DNA of 64,000 nt. It comes from Candidatus Syntrophopropionicum ammoniitolerans. Its GTDB lineage: Bacteria; Bacillota; Desulfotomaculia; Desulfotomaculales; Pelotomaculaceae. Shown in pieces: positions 8,451-18,313 of the stretch (its first letter is position 1; every line of letters starts with the position of its first letter). Position numbers and translations under genes: made by a program. The notes under the pieces were generated by a model. The model was not told the DNA's origin. It searched no databases and worked only from the letters and a program-made list of their open reading frames with translations. The DNA lies in NCBI GenBank assembly GCA_013201395.1, contig JABMJD010000002.1, forward strand, positions 98,882 through 162,881, read 5' to 3'.

Positions 8451-9183
8451 AATGTGTAAGGAAAAATTGAAAAGGGTCAGGATTAAAATTTGTGGGCTGA
8501 AACGGGCTGAAGATGTTCCTCTCTGCCACCAATTTGGTGTTGATATGGTCGGCTTTGTGACGGAATACCCGCTGCCTGTCCCCTGGAACCTGACAGCCGA
8601 AAAAACAAAATCTTTCCTGGAAGAGGTGCAGCCTCCGCTGAAAAGCTGTCTTGTGACAGGAGGAACCTGTGGGAAAATAATCGCCTTGGCCAAGGATCTA
8701 CACCCTCACTATATCCAACTTCATTACCGGGAAACATTAACGGAAACGGAATATATTGCTAAAACATTAAAACAATTCGGCATTGGGGTCATTAAAACGC
8801 TGCCTTTTTCACCATCTGAACGGCTGGCCTGTTTTGGTACTGAGGAGCTCGAGGAATGTGTTAGGCTTCTCAATTCAACTGCGGTTGACGCTATTCTGGC
8901 GGATAGTCGGGGGCCATCTAATGCTGCCAAAAACGGGACCCCTATCAATATCAGCTTTTTCCGGAGAATAAAAAAATGCGCCCAAAAACCAGTCATTCTG
9001 GCAGGCGGAATCACAGCCGAAAACTTACCAAAAATCCTTTCTTCAGCGAAGCCCGAGATCATTGATATCATGACCGGTGCGGAAAGTACCCCTGGGATTA
9101 AAGACAAAAGGAAGCTGGCTTCTATTATTCAACAGGCTCAGGGATGCAGGGAAATGGGTTTTTCAGGTTTGGGGCATCCTTAG
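8437..9183 (+). CDS. trpF: Phosphoribosylanthranilate isomerase
   Basis: TrpF isomerises phosphoribosylanthranilate, the step between TrpD and TrpC. The catalytic cysteine lies in KICGLKRAEDV (about residue 17), the catalytic aspartate in ILADSRG, and the phosphate site in LAGGITAEN and the MTGAESTPGIKD segment. At 248 residues it is longer than the usual 200-215 because of N- and C-terminal extensions. The start was placed at the ATG at 8437, which has GGGGAGGG about 8 bases upstream; it overlaps trpC by 14 bases. It closes the trpBADCF operon. trpE and trpG are absent here. Confidence 0.93.
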   Translation: MSKPKMCKEKLKRVRIKICGLKRAEDVPLCHQFGVDMVGFVTEYPLPVPWNLTAEKTKSFLEEVQPPLKSCLVTGGTCGKIIALAKDLHPHYIQLHYRETLTETEYIAKTLKQFGIGVIKTLPFSPSERLACFGTEELEECVRLLNSTAVDAILADSRGPSNAAKNGTPINISFFRRIKKCAQKPVILAGGITAENLPKILSSAKPEIIDIMTGAESTPGIKDKRKLASIIQQAQGCREMGFSGLGHP

Positions 9184-9247
9184 AGGAATAGGACTAGTGG
9201 CAGCCCGGGCAGTCAAAACCATTGAAAAAGGTGGTCAATGGGTACAC

Positions 9248-9311
9248 CTAGCGGGGTTTTGTTAGATAGTTTCCCGCTTATTTATGGGGCAGGATTCCGC
9301 TAGATTTTTTT
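9248..9311 (+). terminator. Candidate terminator of the trp operon
   Basis: CTAGCGG at 9248-9254 pairs with CCGCTAG at 9297-9303, followed by a run of T. The loop is long (about 42 bases). A competing shorter hairpin (AGCGGG 9250 with CCCGCT 9273) also exists. Moderate support only. Confidence 0.4.
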
Positions 9312-9463
9312 CAGCCAATCTCCTATTGCCTGGTTTTTGGACAACCCCGCCAGGAGGATTTGCCAACTGCACCCATAGCTGTCTAACAAAAGAACCCAAC
9401 CTGGAAAAGCTTGTGGAATACGGATCTTTCACCCCGACCATGAAAAAATAACACACAAAAAAC
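9312..9463. other. Intergenic region between trpF and tRNA-Val
   Basis: No gene is visible here. A 13-base inverted repeat with one mismatch (9257-9269 and 9379-9391, TTTTGTTAGATAG type) brackets a 135-base stretch overlapping the candidate trp terminator. It could be an extended hairpin or the remnant of a small element. Confidence 0.35.
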
Positions 9464-9487
9464 CCCGTGAATATCAATGTTCACGGG
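9455..9487 (-). terminator. Terminator after tRNA-Val
   Basis: On the minus strand TTCACGGG pairs with CCCGTGAA (9464-9471 and 9480-9487 on the plus strand) and is followed by GTTTTTTG. It lies about 15 bases past the tRNA 3' end. Confidence 0.8.
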
Positions 9488-9501
9488 ATTTCTGTAATCA
9501 G

Positions 9502-9576
9502 TGGTGGGGATGACTGGTTTCGAACCAGTGGCCTCTTGAATGTGAGTCAAGCGCTCTCCCGCTGAGCTACACCCCC
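9502..9576 (-). tRNA. tRNA-Val (anticodon CAC)
   Basis: The minus strand folds as a complete cloverleaf. The acceptor GGGGGTG pairs with CATCCCC, there is a D-arm AGCTCAGCGGGAGAGC, an anticodon stem CTTGA/TCAAG with loop CTCACAT (anticodon CAC, reading GTG), and a T-arm ACTGG-TTCGAAA-CCAGT. The 3' CCA is encoded. Confidence 0.95.
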
Positions 9577-9675
9577 GTGTTGGTTTAATTGGGACATTAA
9601 ATATTTTATCACACGGGAGTCAAATGCACAAGAATTAGAATTGCCCCAACCTGCCCATAGACCACAAATATAATC

Positions 9676-10260
9676 CTATGAACCCCTTCCGGATTGGATA
9701 ATTGGTAGTTCCCCGCCAGTTATAGTTTGATATATTTCCTCCCAGGAATGTTTTCGGTAAATAAGTTCAGGCAGCACCCCGCGGTTATAAGGAGCATCCA
9801 TTAACAATACAGGAATCCCGGCGTCACTTACCTTGATGCCTATTTCCAGAGTATCCTCAATCATTACTTGCAAATCTTTGTCCAGGCATAGTTCCTTTTT
9901 TTCATGGCTGCCGAGCAGCAAAAGCTCGTCATATGGCAGGTTATTATTCTTCAGCCAATCGCGGGTTTCCTGGTAATATCTCTTATCTCTAGCTGTAACA
10001 ATGCATATTTCATGTTGCTGTTTGAGTTTGCTCAAATAACGGGCGGACCCGGTGATTGGTTCCACCTTACTCATCAAAAAACGCCCTTTATGTTCAAGAA
10101 ATGATTGGAAATCCTTGAAAGTAATATCATAAGTCCGATGAATTTCATAAAGGTGGATTTCCTCTAAACGCATATTTTTATTAAAAAACTTATTCAATTC
10201 AGCTACCCACAGGGGCAAACTGTTGGCCAGCACCCCATCTATGTCTACACCTATTCTCAT
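9676..10260 (-). CDS. HAD-superfamily 5'(3')-deoxyribonucleotidase-like phosphatase
   Basis: The 194-residue protein begins MRIGVDIDGVLANS, the HAD motif I with nucleophile and acid/base Asp residues of the 5'(3')-deoxyribonucleotidase (NT5C) family. Motif II threonine lies in IVTARD (about residue 90), and the metal-binding acids in MIEDT near residue 133. Members in Firmicutes (YqfW-like) are putative nucleotidases acting on small phosphorylated compounds; the substrate is unproven. A GGAGGG site precedes the ATG. It sits alone between tRNA-Val and the SleB gene on the same strand. Confidence 0.8.
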   Translation of the reverse strand: MRIGVDIDGVLANSLPLWVAELNKFFNKNMRLEEIHLYEIHRTYDITFKDFQSFLEHKGRFLMSKVEPITGSARYLSKLKQQHEICIVTARDKRYYQETRDWLKNNNLPYDELLLLGSHEKKELCLDKDLQVMIEDTLEIGIKVSDAGIPVLLMDAPYNRGVLPELIYRKHSWEEIYQTITGGELPIIQSGRGS

Positions 10261-10352
10261 TACAACCCTCCACTACGCATAAAATCCTTTAGGCATTATA
10301 TTCTCTGACCATGTCTAAATTCCCTGCAGACAGGCATTCTTCTCCCCGGGCA

Positions 10353-10377
10353 GAAAAAAAGCCCCTTTGCAGGGGCT
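10353..10377 (-). terminator. Terminator after the LysM-SleB gene
   Basis: On the minus strand AGCCCCTGCAAAGGGGCT is followed by seven T residues, a strong intrinsic terminator just past the stop codon at 10405. Confidence 0.9.
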
Positions 10378-10404
10378 ACATGATCGATAATGTTTGGGTG
10401 TTTT

Positions 10405-11208
10405 TTAATATGAAAAAATCGCATTTCCTATTATTTTACTTACCGGCCTGGCCCATAGCCATTTGCTATTTGCATAGTTGGCAAAGAAATAAATGGCTCC
10501 GTTTGTTGGGTCAGCCCCCCTCAAGGCTTCTACTGCTGCCTGGAACGAACTACTGCTGGCCGGCCTGTTGATCCACCCATTCAGCACCGGCTCAAACTGG
10601 TAGATTCCATTTCCTTTTTCGTATATCACATCGCTTATTGTCTTAGGGAACCCCGGGGTAACCACCCGGTTTAAAACCACCGCCCCCACTGCAACCTTGC
10701 CCTCATATGGTTCTCCATCTGCTTCGGCGGTAATTAACCTGGCCAGCAAATCCACATCAGCCAGGGTAGGCCTGATCAACACACCTCCCCTACTAACAGT
10801 TTGCGGTATAGCCATGGCTGCTGTACCGGCGGGTAGGCCCAAAACCATGCCCGGGTAAATGTTTGTATTTTTTAAATTGTTTGTTGTCATCAAATCCTGA
10901 TAGCTAACACCATATTTTTGCGCAATCAGCCAGAGGGTTTCCCCTGCCTGCACCGTATGGGCAGACCCGCGCGTATCAACAGTACCGGACCCCCCTGGGA
11001 CACTAAGTCTCTGGCCAGGGTAAATCAAGTGATCCCTTATTCCGTTAGCCTCCATCAGGGAAGCCACACTCACATTGTAATTGCGGCTAATGGTATAGAG
11101 GCTCTCACCCGGTAGGACAGTATGGCCGGTGGCGGCCAGGGCCGGCAAGGGCATAAAAAGAACGCCCCAAACAAAAAAACACAACAACATCCGAATAAAC
11201 AAGGACAT
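10405..11208 (-). CDS. Secreted cell-wall hydrolase with two LysM domains and a SleB domain
   Basis: A signal peptide (about residues 1-25, ending ALAATG) is followed by two LysM peptidoglycan-binding domains (about 28-70 and 83-127) and a C-terminal SleB/CwlJ hydrolase domain (about 145-267). The hydrolase shows LITAEADGEPYEGKVAVG with the likely catalytic glutamate, VVLNRV, and the family ending SKWLWARPVSKIIGNAIFSY. SleB-type enzymes degrade spore cortex or vegetative wall peptidoglycan outside the membrane. AGGAGG precedes the ATG. The leader carries a c-di-AMP riboswitch, a frequent partner of wall hydrolases in this group of bacteria, which ties expression to wall or osmotic state. Confidence 0.93.
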   Translation of the reverse strand: MSLFIRMLLCFFVWGVLFMPLPALAATGHTVLPGESLYTISRNYNVSVASLMEANGIRDHLIYPGQRLSVPGGSGTVDTRGSAHTVQAGETLWLIAQKYGVSYQDLMTTNNLKNTNIYPGMVLGLPAGTAAMAIPQTVSRGGVLIRPTLADVDLLARLITAEADGEPYEGKVAVGAVVLNRVVTPGFPKTISDVIYEKGNGIYQFEPVLNGWINRPASSSSFQAAVEALRGADPTNGAIYFFANYANSKWLWARPVSKIIGNAIFSY

Positions 11209-11221
11209 CTAATCCCTCCTT

Positions 11222-11343
11222 TGGCCTCCGGGGTTAGCTGACGGGTTCGGGTTGAGGGAACCCTACAATTTAGTCATAACTACTATATTGATTCACCCCA
11301 AAAAACTTATCCCCCGTTCCCCAGTTTTGCCAGGGGTTCGGCC
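11222..11343 (-). promoter_or_regulatory. c-di-AMP riboswitch (ydaO/yuaA type)
   Basis: The minus-strand leader of the LysM-SleB gene matches the ydaO/yuaA consensus in order: GGCCGAACC, then GGGGAACGGGGGA, TTGGGGTGAATC, GTAGGGTTCCCTCAACCCG, and AACCCGTCAGCTAACCCCGG, closed by terminal GGCC/GGCC pairing (11340-11343 with 11223-11226). This class binds cyclic di-AMP and usually turns expression off. The ribosome site follows directly after the fold, so control could be at translation or termination. Confidence 0.92.
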
Positions 11344-11446
11344 TATTGCATAATTGTACAAGGATCCCCATTGCTTGGCTAGACACAAATTATTACATTT
11401 ATACAAGTCGCATCCATAAAAACCTTTGCAGCCCTGTCGAAGACAT

Positions 11447-11487
11447 AAAAAAACCACCCCGGGTTTTCTACTTAACCAGAGGCGGTT
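11447..11487 (-). terminator. Terminator after the zinc-ribbon coiled-coil gene
   Basis: On the minus strand AACCGCC pairs with GGTGGTT across a stem-loop and is followed by seven T residues, 30 bases past the stop codon at 11520. Confidence 0.75.
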
Positions 11488-11519
11488 TTCTATCCCTGCA
11501 CACTCAAAAAAACAATTAT

Positions 11520-11912
11520 TTATTCGGTAGGAGGTGCTTCTTGTGCTAGTTTTTCACCACAGTTCATGCAATATTTAGCATTCGGTGGATATTCTTCATT
11601 ACATTTGGGGCAAACGGGAGGTTTGGGGTTTAGCTTTTCTATTTCTCTAGAGAGTTTAACAATTTCCTCTTCAAGAACCTTGGTGGTATTCAACAGTCTG
11701 TTAATTTCTTCCTCATGATCTGCTGCTTCCTTAAATTGCATAAACACAAGGTTGCCCAGGGCATAAATGTTATTTTCTACTTCCTTTTCCAGCTTGGAAA
11801 CCTCAAATTTCAGCTTGGTGGATTCTACAATATCACCAGCCTTACCCCCAATATTTTTGGCTCCCTCACCCAGAGATTTGGCGCTTTTAGTAACCCTTTC
11901 CAGAAAAGTCAT
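11520..11912 (-). CDS. Coiled-coil protein with C-terminal zinc ribbon
   Basis: This 130-residue protein has a glycine-rich helical N-terminus (1-30), a charged coiled coil (about 33-95) and a C-terminal zinc ribbon with two CxxC pairs, CPKC and CMNC (about 101-119), then an acidic tail. No signal peptide or membrane segment is seen. Similar zinc-ribbon proteins are common in Firmicutes but lack a known role. AGGAGG precedes the ATG. It lies 23 bases downstream of the RNase H gene and may share its transcript. Function is unknown. Confidence 0.75.
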   Translation of the reverse strand: MTFLERVTKSAKSLGEGAKNIGGKAGDIVESTKLKFEVSKLEKEVENNIYALGNLVFMQFKEAADHEEEINRLLNTTKVLEEEIVKLSREIEKLNPKPPVCPKCNEEYPPNAKYCMNCGEKLAQEAPPTE

Positions 11913-11935
11913 GCTCGCTCCCTCCTTTTATTAAA

Positions 11936-12382
11936 CTACTGTTCTTCTTGTTTCAGCCACTCAGTGTAGCTATCCAACTCCTTGTTCACTGCTGCATCAG
12001 CCAGTTTGTTTTCCTCACGAGGTACATGTTTGACGGTAATTTGAAGCCCTGGAGTCATAACTAGATTTTCCCACACTCTTTCTGCTATTTCCCGCAGTGA
12101 CGGCTCTTTGATTTTGTACTGACGATTGAATTGGCGGACAACCAACTCACTATCGGCCAGCACCTCGGCAGTCAGACCCTCATGTTCACCCGCCAGATAA
12201 ACCAGAGCATTCACTGCCCCCTCCAGGGCGCTCCATTCAGCAAAATTATTAGTAAAAGACGGTCCAAGAAACTTACTTTTTGTGGCCATTATCTGGCCCT
12301 CTTCATCGATAATAACCATTGCCGCAGCAGACGGACCGGGATTACCCCGGCTACCCCCGTCTATATTTACAGTGATTTTCAT
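11936..12382 (-). CDS. Ribonuclease HI family protein
   Basis: RNase H cleaves the RNA strand of RNA-DNA hybrids. The four catalytic acids are present: Asp in NIDGGSRGNPG (residue 7), Glu in FAEWSALEGA (about 47), Asp in LADSELV (about 76) and Asp in ENKLADAAVN (about 129). The 148-residue length fits the compact bacterial/archaeal RNase HI-like group with no hybrid-binding domain. I chose the ATG at 12382, with GGGGTG 5 bases upstream; a longer reading from 12496 adds a sequence without family similarity. A zinc-ribbon gene follows closely. Confidence 0.9.
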   Translation of the reverse strand: MKITVNIDGGSRGNPGPSAAAMVIIDEEGQIMATKSKFLGPSFTNNFAEWSALEGAVNALVYLAGEHEGLTAEVLADSELVVRQFNRQYKIKEPSLREIAERVWENLVMTPGLQITVKHVPREENKLADAAVNKELDSYTEWLKQEEQ

Positions 12383-12919
12383 ACTAACACCCCACTTATC
12401 AAACACCCCCACATTGAAATGCTGGGGATGCCCGGGTAATTTACCGAAACTACCACTTTCAACACCAGTATTTTGGCCAGTTTTAGGCTGCTCCACCAGC
12501 CCAACCTTAACGTAATTTTACCATAGATGTACCCGTACTACCAGTTAATAAGGATTTTCATATCTAGTAGATTGTCTCCGTATTATTTTTGGCATAATAG
12601 TGCAAATCTAAACTAGCAATAGGTGCAAAACTATACCAAACAGCATGCCGATCATATGGGGCAGGAACAAAAACATCCCCATACCCGGGATGAATACTAT
12701 TGCAGCCGCCCCCGATCGGATAATACACACGAAAGGGATAAATAATGAGTATAACATGATGTAAGTCAATGACACATAGTTGCTAGATAAAAGGTGGGTT
12801 GTAACAATGGCTGCAAAACGGGGACATTCTATACACTGTACCGCTTGGGATAGCCGGAGCATTTCTGGGACATGGGTTTGCACACGGTGTAGTCCACTAA
12901 TTCCACCGGTGATAAGCAC
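12383..12919. other. Intergenic region upstream of the RNase H gene
   Basis: These 537 bases carry no clearly supported gene. A minus-strand frame ending at 12608 could encode a hydrophobic peptide of about 49 residues (start ATG near 12757), but it has no ribosome site and I do not call it. Confidence 0.35.
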
Positions 12920-13087
12920 ATGAAAAAATTTGTCCTGTATTTGTTGCGTTGGCAACTAAGCACACCAATACTGGCTATAGTGATAGCGTGGCTGGCTTAT
13001 CTAGGCGAATGGACAGCCGCGGCAATAGCTAATTTGATCGGCGGAACCATATTTTTTTGGGTAGACAGATGGATATTCAAATCTTAA
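12920..13087 (+). CDS. Small conserved membrane protein (55 residues)
   Basis: I found this small frame by hand. It encodes 55 residues starting MKKFVLYLLRWQLSTPILA and ending with a GGTIFFWVDRWIF segment. It has two short hydrophobic helices (about 15-30 and 35-47) with conserved-looking aromatic and Arg/Trp residues (LRWQLSTPIL, ANLIGGTIFFWVD). From memory, similar short proteins recur in bacteria and archaea as hypothetical proteins. GGTG about 8 bases upstream serves as a ribosome site. It ends 6 bases before the convergent tRNA-Thr gene. Function unknown. Confidence 0.7.
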   Translation: MKKFVLYLLRWQLSTPILAIVIAWLAYLGEWTAAAIANLIGGTIFFWVDRWIFKS

Positions 13088-13093
13088 ATGAAA

Positions 13094-13168
13094 TGGAGCC
13101 GATGGTCGGATTCGAACCGACGACCTGCGCATTACGAGTGCGCTGCTCTACCCCTGAGCCACATCGGC
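13094..13168 (-). tRNA. tRNA-Thr (anticodon CGT)
   Basis: A full cloverleaf is on the minus strand: acceptor GCCGATG with CATCGGC, D-arm GGCTCAGGGGTAGAGC, anticodon stem GCGCA/TGCGC with loop CTCGTAA (anticodon CGT, reading ACG), T-arm GTCGG-TTCGAAT-CCGAC, and encoded CCA. Confidence 0.95.
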
Positions 13169-13338
13169 ATATACATGACAAGACAAGACATCGCACGGGT
13201 TCCCCCCTTGGGGGCCCCTACTATTTCTTGCCAAACATAAAACCATGTAATTAAGTATACAACAAAATATATTGTCTATTCAAGTCTCACCCCTTTTTAC
13301 CATTTAAGATTCTAATATCCCCCGGATTTTCATAGTAT

Positions 13339-14670
13339 GTGCAGAGGAATAAAGCCCCGGGGGTGGTCTATATTTTTCCGCTCAGAGCAAACATGGTCGC
13401 ATTAGCGCTATGTTTATTAATTATGCTTGTTTGCCCGCAAACAGCCTTTACAGAACATAAAATTTTGATCAATAAGGGCACAAATCAACTGGCGTTTTAT
13501 ATAGACGATCTGCTCATCGACGTATTTCCCGTGGCCACCGGCCGCCTGCCCCACTATACACCGGAAGGAAACTGGCAGGTGGTCAGCAAGCTGGTTTATC
13601 CTGCCTGGCGTCCTCCCGGCGGGGGAGCACTCATACCAGGCGGCATAGCGGCAAATCCCCTCGGTCCCCGCTGGCTGGGACTAAATGCTCTGGGCACCGC
13701 CGGCAGTAGTTACGGCATACATGGTAACAATAGTCCCTATTCCATTGGTACCTACGCCTCTTCAGGCTGCATTAGGATGTACAACGAAGACATTCTCTGG
13801 CTTTATGAACATGTACCCATTGGGGCTAATGTACAAATTGTCAGCACGGGGCAAGATTTACAATCCCTGAAGAAATACAACCAGGTTTATATCAACGGTG
13901 TCAGGCAGGAATTTGCCTCCTGCCTGGGTCTGCTACATGCAGGGGACACCACCTATTTATCGTTGCGCAATCTGGCATCAATCCTGGGTTGCCGCCTCAC
14001 CTGGGAAAGTGCCTCCAACAGCCTTATTGCTGCTAATATTGACAGTGAGGTACAGTTAACCATAGGGAAAAATACAGTCACCGCCAACAACACTACCTAT
14101 GAAACTAACGATGCCCCCGTCCTACTGGAAGATACGACCTATATCCCCGATTACTACCTCAGGGATTTTTTCGGCGCTGTTTTTCTAGCTGAGGAAAACA
14201 AAATACTGCAAATAAAACTGCCCATTAGCCCCAGTGACAGAAATCTGGTTAAACACCATTTTCAACTGTTGGTTAACGGCGAAGATGTTTATTTACCGGA
14301 GTCCTGCACACCGCTTATTGAGGATGAAAACCTGCTTGTTCCCCTCAGGCCCTTATGTGCAGCTACCGGCGCTGAGGTAGAATGGAATGTAAATAAGCAA
14401 TCAGTGGAGGTTAAAACAAAAGGCCACCTACTGTCCATACCTATAGATGGTTCCCCTGCCCTGTTTGACAATGATATTTTAGATCAAAAAACACATATTT
14501 TTATCCATAATGGTGCCACCTTTATCAACCTGGATTTTCTAAAAAAGCCGCTCTGCTGGGAAACGACGGTGGATTATAGCACCCGCACCTTGAAAATTAC
14601 CTATACGAAAAGAGCCCGCATCGCCACCCGAATCCTACCCCCGGTCCAGATGTCCCTCAGAACAGTTTGA
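13339..14670 (+). CDS. Secreted L,D-transpeptidase (YkuD) with copper-amine-oxidase-N-like domains
   Basis: After a signal sequence (hydrophobic core about residues 19-35) comes a YkuD L,D-transpeptidase domain with the catalytic motif HGNN and SSGCIRM (cysteine near residue 149). This domain forms 3-3 cross-links or attaches proteins to peptidoglycan. Two copper-amine-oxidase-N-like repeats follow (about 190-300 and 310-435; VYINGVRQEF, LLVNGEDVYL), stalk-like domains common in secreted clostridial proteins. The start is uncertain: GTG 13339 gives a charged N-region, ATG 13393 lacks a ribosome site, and a strong GGGGGTGG lies 5 bases before an in-frame ATT at 13372. The 3' end overlaps the convergent CDF gene by 36 bases. 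Confidence 0.88.
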   Translation: MQRNKAPGVVYIFPLRANMVALALCLLIMLVCPQTAFTEHKILINKGTNQLAFYIDDLLIDVFPVATGRLPHYTPEGNWQVVSKLVYPAWRPPGGGALIPGGIAANPLGPRWLGLNALGTAGSSYGIHGNNSPYSIGTYASSGCIRMYNEDILWLYEHVPIGANVQIVSTGQDLQSLKKYNQVYINGVRQEFASCLGLLHAGDTTYLSLRNLASILGCRLTWESASNSLIAANIDSEVQLTIGKNTVTANNTTYETNDAPVLLEDTTYIPDYYLRDFFGAVFLAEENKILQIKLPISPSDRNLVKHHFQLLVNGEDVYLPESCTPLIEDENLLVPLRPLCAATGAEVEWNVNKQSVEVKTKGHLLSIPIDGSPALFDNDILDQKTHIFIHNGATFINLDFLKKPLCWETTVDYSTRTLKITYTKRARIATRILPPVQMSLRTV

Positions 14671-15621
14671 TCTTTCGCTTTCCCATTGGCTGACCCGGTC
14701 ATCAGCAATAACCGATATGTGGGCGTAAGAAATTTCTCTAAATTTTTTCTCAATCAGACCGTTTACAAAAAAACCAATGTCGTCACTATCATCCAGCTCA
14801 AACATCTGATCTGCCTCCACCACCAACTCCAGCAGATAGCTATTCGGCCCCACACACATGGAACGAACATTATGTATGTCCTTGATACCGGGGATGGTCA
14901 TAATGTAGTCACCAATTGCTGTGATTAGTTCCGGATCGGCGGATTCACCGAGGATAGCCGAAACATTCTCCCTGGCGGTACCAAAACCAATAAAAAATAG
15001 CAATATACCGATAATGATCGAAGCCACCCCATCGAATACGATGGCCCCTGTGTGTTCAACAATTAGAATTGCCCCACCGGCCACAACCAGCCCAAATAGC
15101 GCCGCTGTGTCCTCAAGGAAAATAAACCGGGTGGATGGGGTAGCTTTTGCCAGTGCCGGCAGGATAGAAAAAATCAATTTTAGCCCCCGTGCCTCTATGC
15201 CGGTTTCACGCACAATAGCCCGCAAGGCCATTAGAAAGGAGTAGATCTCCAACAAAATACTAATCACTATCACAGACAGGTTAAGCAGTACAAACCCAAT
15301 GGGTTCCGGATGGATGATTTTCAACACGCCGCCATAAATGGAGAGAGCCCCACCAATAAACAACATACCCAGGCTGGCGACAAAACTCCAAAAAAATATG
15401 CGCTTGCCATAGCCGAATTGGAAACGATCATCACTGGGCCGGTTGGCCTGCCTGATCCCAATAAGCAGAAAAAAGCCATTGGCCCAATCCCCCAGTGAAT
15501 GTTTGAATTCCGCCATCATGGAGGCACTGCCACTCAAAATGGCTGCTATTAATTTCATCGCTGCAATTAACCCGTTAGCTACCAATGCCGCCTTTATAGC
15601 TGATACACTGTTTTGTGTCAA
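14635..15621 (-). CDS. Cation diffusion facilitator (CDF) metal exporter
   Basis: CDF proteins export Zn, Fe, Mn or related divalent cations in exchange for protons. The protein has six predicted helices in residues 1-220, with metal-site residues HSLGD in helix 2 and FLEDTAALFG and DGVAS in helices 5 and 6. A cytoplasmic C-terminal domain (about 225-310) carries IPGIKDIHNVRS and ends YAHISVIAD. At 328 residues it is close to family length. The start is a TTG at 15621 with GGGGAGA about 8 bases upstream. The metal cannot be assigned from sequence. It converges on the L,D-transpeptidase gene. Confidence 0.9.
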   Translation of the reverse strand: MTQNSVSAIKAALVANGLIAAMKLIAAILSGSASMMAEFKHSLGDWANGFFLLIGIRQANRPSDDRFQFGYGKRIFFWSFVASLGMLFIGGALSIYGGVLKIIHPEPIGFVLLNLSVIVISILLEIYSFLMALRAIVRETGIEARGLKLIFSILPALAKATPSTRFIFLEDTAALFGLVVAGGAILIVEHTGAIVFDGVASIIIGILLFFIGFGTARENVSAILGESADPELITAIGDYIMTIPGIKDIHNVRSMCVGPNSYLLELVVEADQMFELDDSDDIGFFVNGLIEKKFREISYAHISVIADDRVSQWESERSNCSEGHLDRG

Positions 15622-15904
15622 GGTAGTATCTCCCCACTTTTCTGTTCACTAATATCCCCGATCCGGCCAGATAAAAAACAGTAAATTTTACATCCTTCTT
15701 AGCAGCCATCCTTATGAACAGGTGTTATCAGCTGTATTAATAGGATATTCCCGATGAACAAAAAAAACCAGGAAATCTAGATCCAAACTAGCCACCTTTA
15801 CAATTCCTTCGCCACACCCACACATCCCTGCCGGCCGAAGCCGGGGCCGTCTTGGCCATAGTGACGATACCATCACAAAAAATATTTATCTGCACATTAC
15901 AAAA
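15622..15904. other. Intergenic region between the CDF gene and the groEL terminator
   Basis: No gene, RNA or repeat is evident in this stretch. It presumably holds the promoter of the CDF gene. Confidence 0.4.
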
Positions 15905-15956
15905 CCAAAAAGAAAAGAAGCCTCTCAAAAATTCAGCGAATTAATGAGAAGCTTCT
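15905..15956 (-). terminator. Terminator of the groESL operon
   Basis: On the minus strand AGAAGC-TT-CTCA pairs with TGAG-AG-GCTTCT, followed by TTTCTTTTT, about 100 bases past the groEL stop. Confidence 0.85.
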
Positions 15957-16059
15957 GATGCAATGCCTACCTCATATTTTCCCCGGATGTGGGAAGAATG
16001 TGGGGAGATAGCATAGTCTAGCTAGAAAAACCAGATACCATGCGGGCTCTAGGGCTAGG

Positions 16060-17733
<1,674 letters not shown>

Positions 17734-17736
17734 TTA

Positions 17737-18024
17737 CTAGCCTTCGATTACGCCGAGGACATCTGCTTCACGCATAATCAAATAATCCACATCGTTAATT
17801 TTGACCTCATTGCCGGCGTATTTAGAGAAGAGAATCTTCTCTCCCGGTTTCAGATCGATAGGAACACGCTGACCGTTTTCCAAAAGCTTGCCGTTACCTA
17901 CAGCGATAACTTCCCCTTCCTGGGGCTTTTCTTTGGCCGTATCCGGTAAGACAATACCGCCTCTAGTTTTTTCCTCGCTGGGTAGTGGCTTAACAACCAC
18001 CCTTTCACCTAATGGTCTGATCAC
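17737..18024 (-). CDS. groES: Co-chaperonin GroES
   Basis: GroES forms the heptameric lid of the GroEL chamber. The 95-residue protein has the expected [13 protein letters not shown] start, the mobile-loop region [14 protein letters not shown] that contacts GroEL, and the [14 protein letters not shown] and [12 protein letters not shown] segments. The start is GTG at 18024 with AGGAGGGG upstream. It is the first gene of the groESL operon; the promoter and CIRCE element are directly upstream. Confidence 0.98.
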   Translation of the reverse strand: MIRPLGERVVVKPLPSEEKTRGGIVLPDTAKEKPQEGEVIAVGNGKLLENGQRVPIDLKPGEKILFSKYAGNEVKINDVDYLIMREADVLGVIEG

Positions 18025-18067
18025 TAAAACCCCTCCTTGTAAACTGGTTGGATTGCTTGCTCATTTG

Positions 18068-18094
18068 TTAGCACTCAGCATCAATGAGTGCTAA
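18068..18094 (-). promoter_or_regulatory. CIRCE element (HrcA operator)
   Basis: The sequence is a perfect TTAGCACTC-N9-GAGTGCTAA inverted repeat, the canonical CIRCE operator for the heat-shock repressor HrcA, located between the groES promoter and the gene. Confidence 0.98.
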
Positions 18095-18107
18095 CATTAC
18101 GTAAATA

Positions 18108-18136
18108 ATAATATAGAAATGAATTATTAAAAGCAA
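18108..18136 (-). promoter_or_regulatory. groESL promoter
   Basis: On the minus strand TTGCTT (18136-18131) and TATTAT (18113-18108) are separated by 17 bases. This places transcription start at or just before the CIRCE element. Confidence 0.8.
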
Positions 18137-18313
18137 ATTGGCTCATCTCATAATATTACCCCTCTTGGCCCAAAAAGGAAAAACACCTCATTATTGCTTT
18201 CAATATCTTCCTCTATCTAGTTTCTTTGGCTATTCTTTTTTAGGGGCCCCTCTCTAGCATATTTTCCCACCAAGAAAATTTTTTATACCAGCCCAAAAGA
18301 AAAAAACTCGACT
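18137..18313. other. Intergenic region between groESL and mogA
   Basis: Short AT-rich stretch between the groESL promoter and the end of the minus-strand mogA-like gene. No gene seen. Confidence 0.4.

Noticed and set aside
12608..12757. A hydrophobic 49-residue minus-strand protein
   Set aside because: No ribosome site precedes the ATG and no family pattern is visible.
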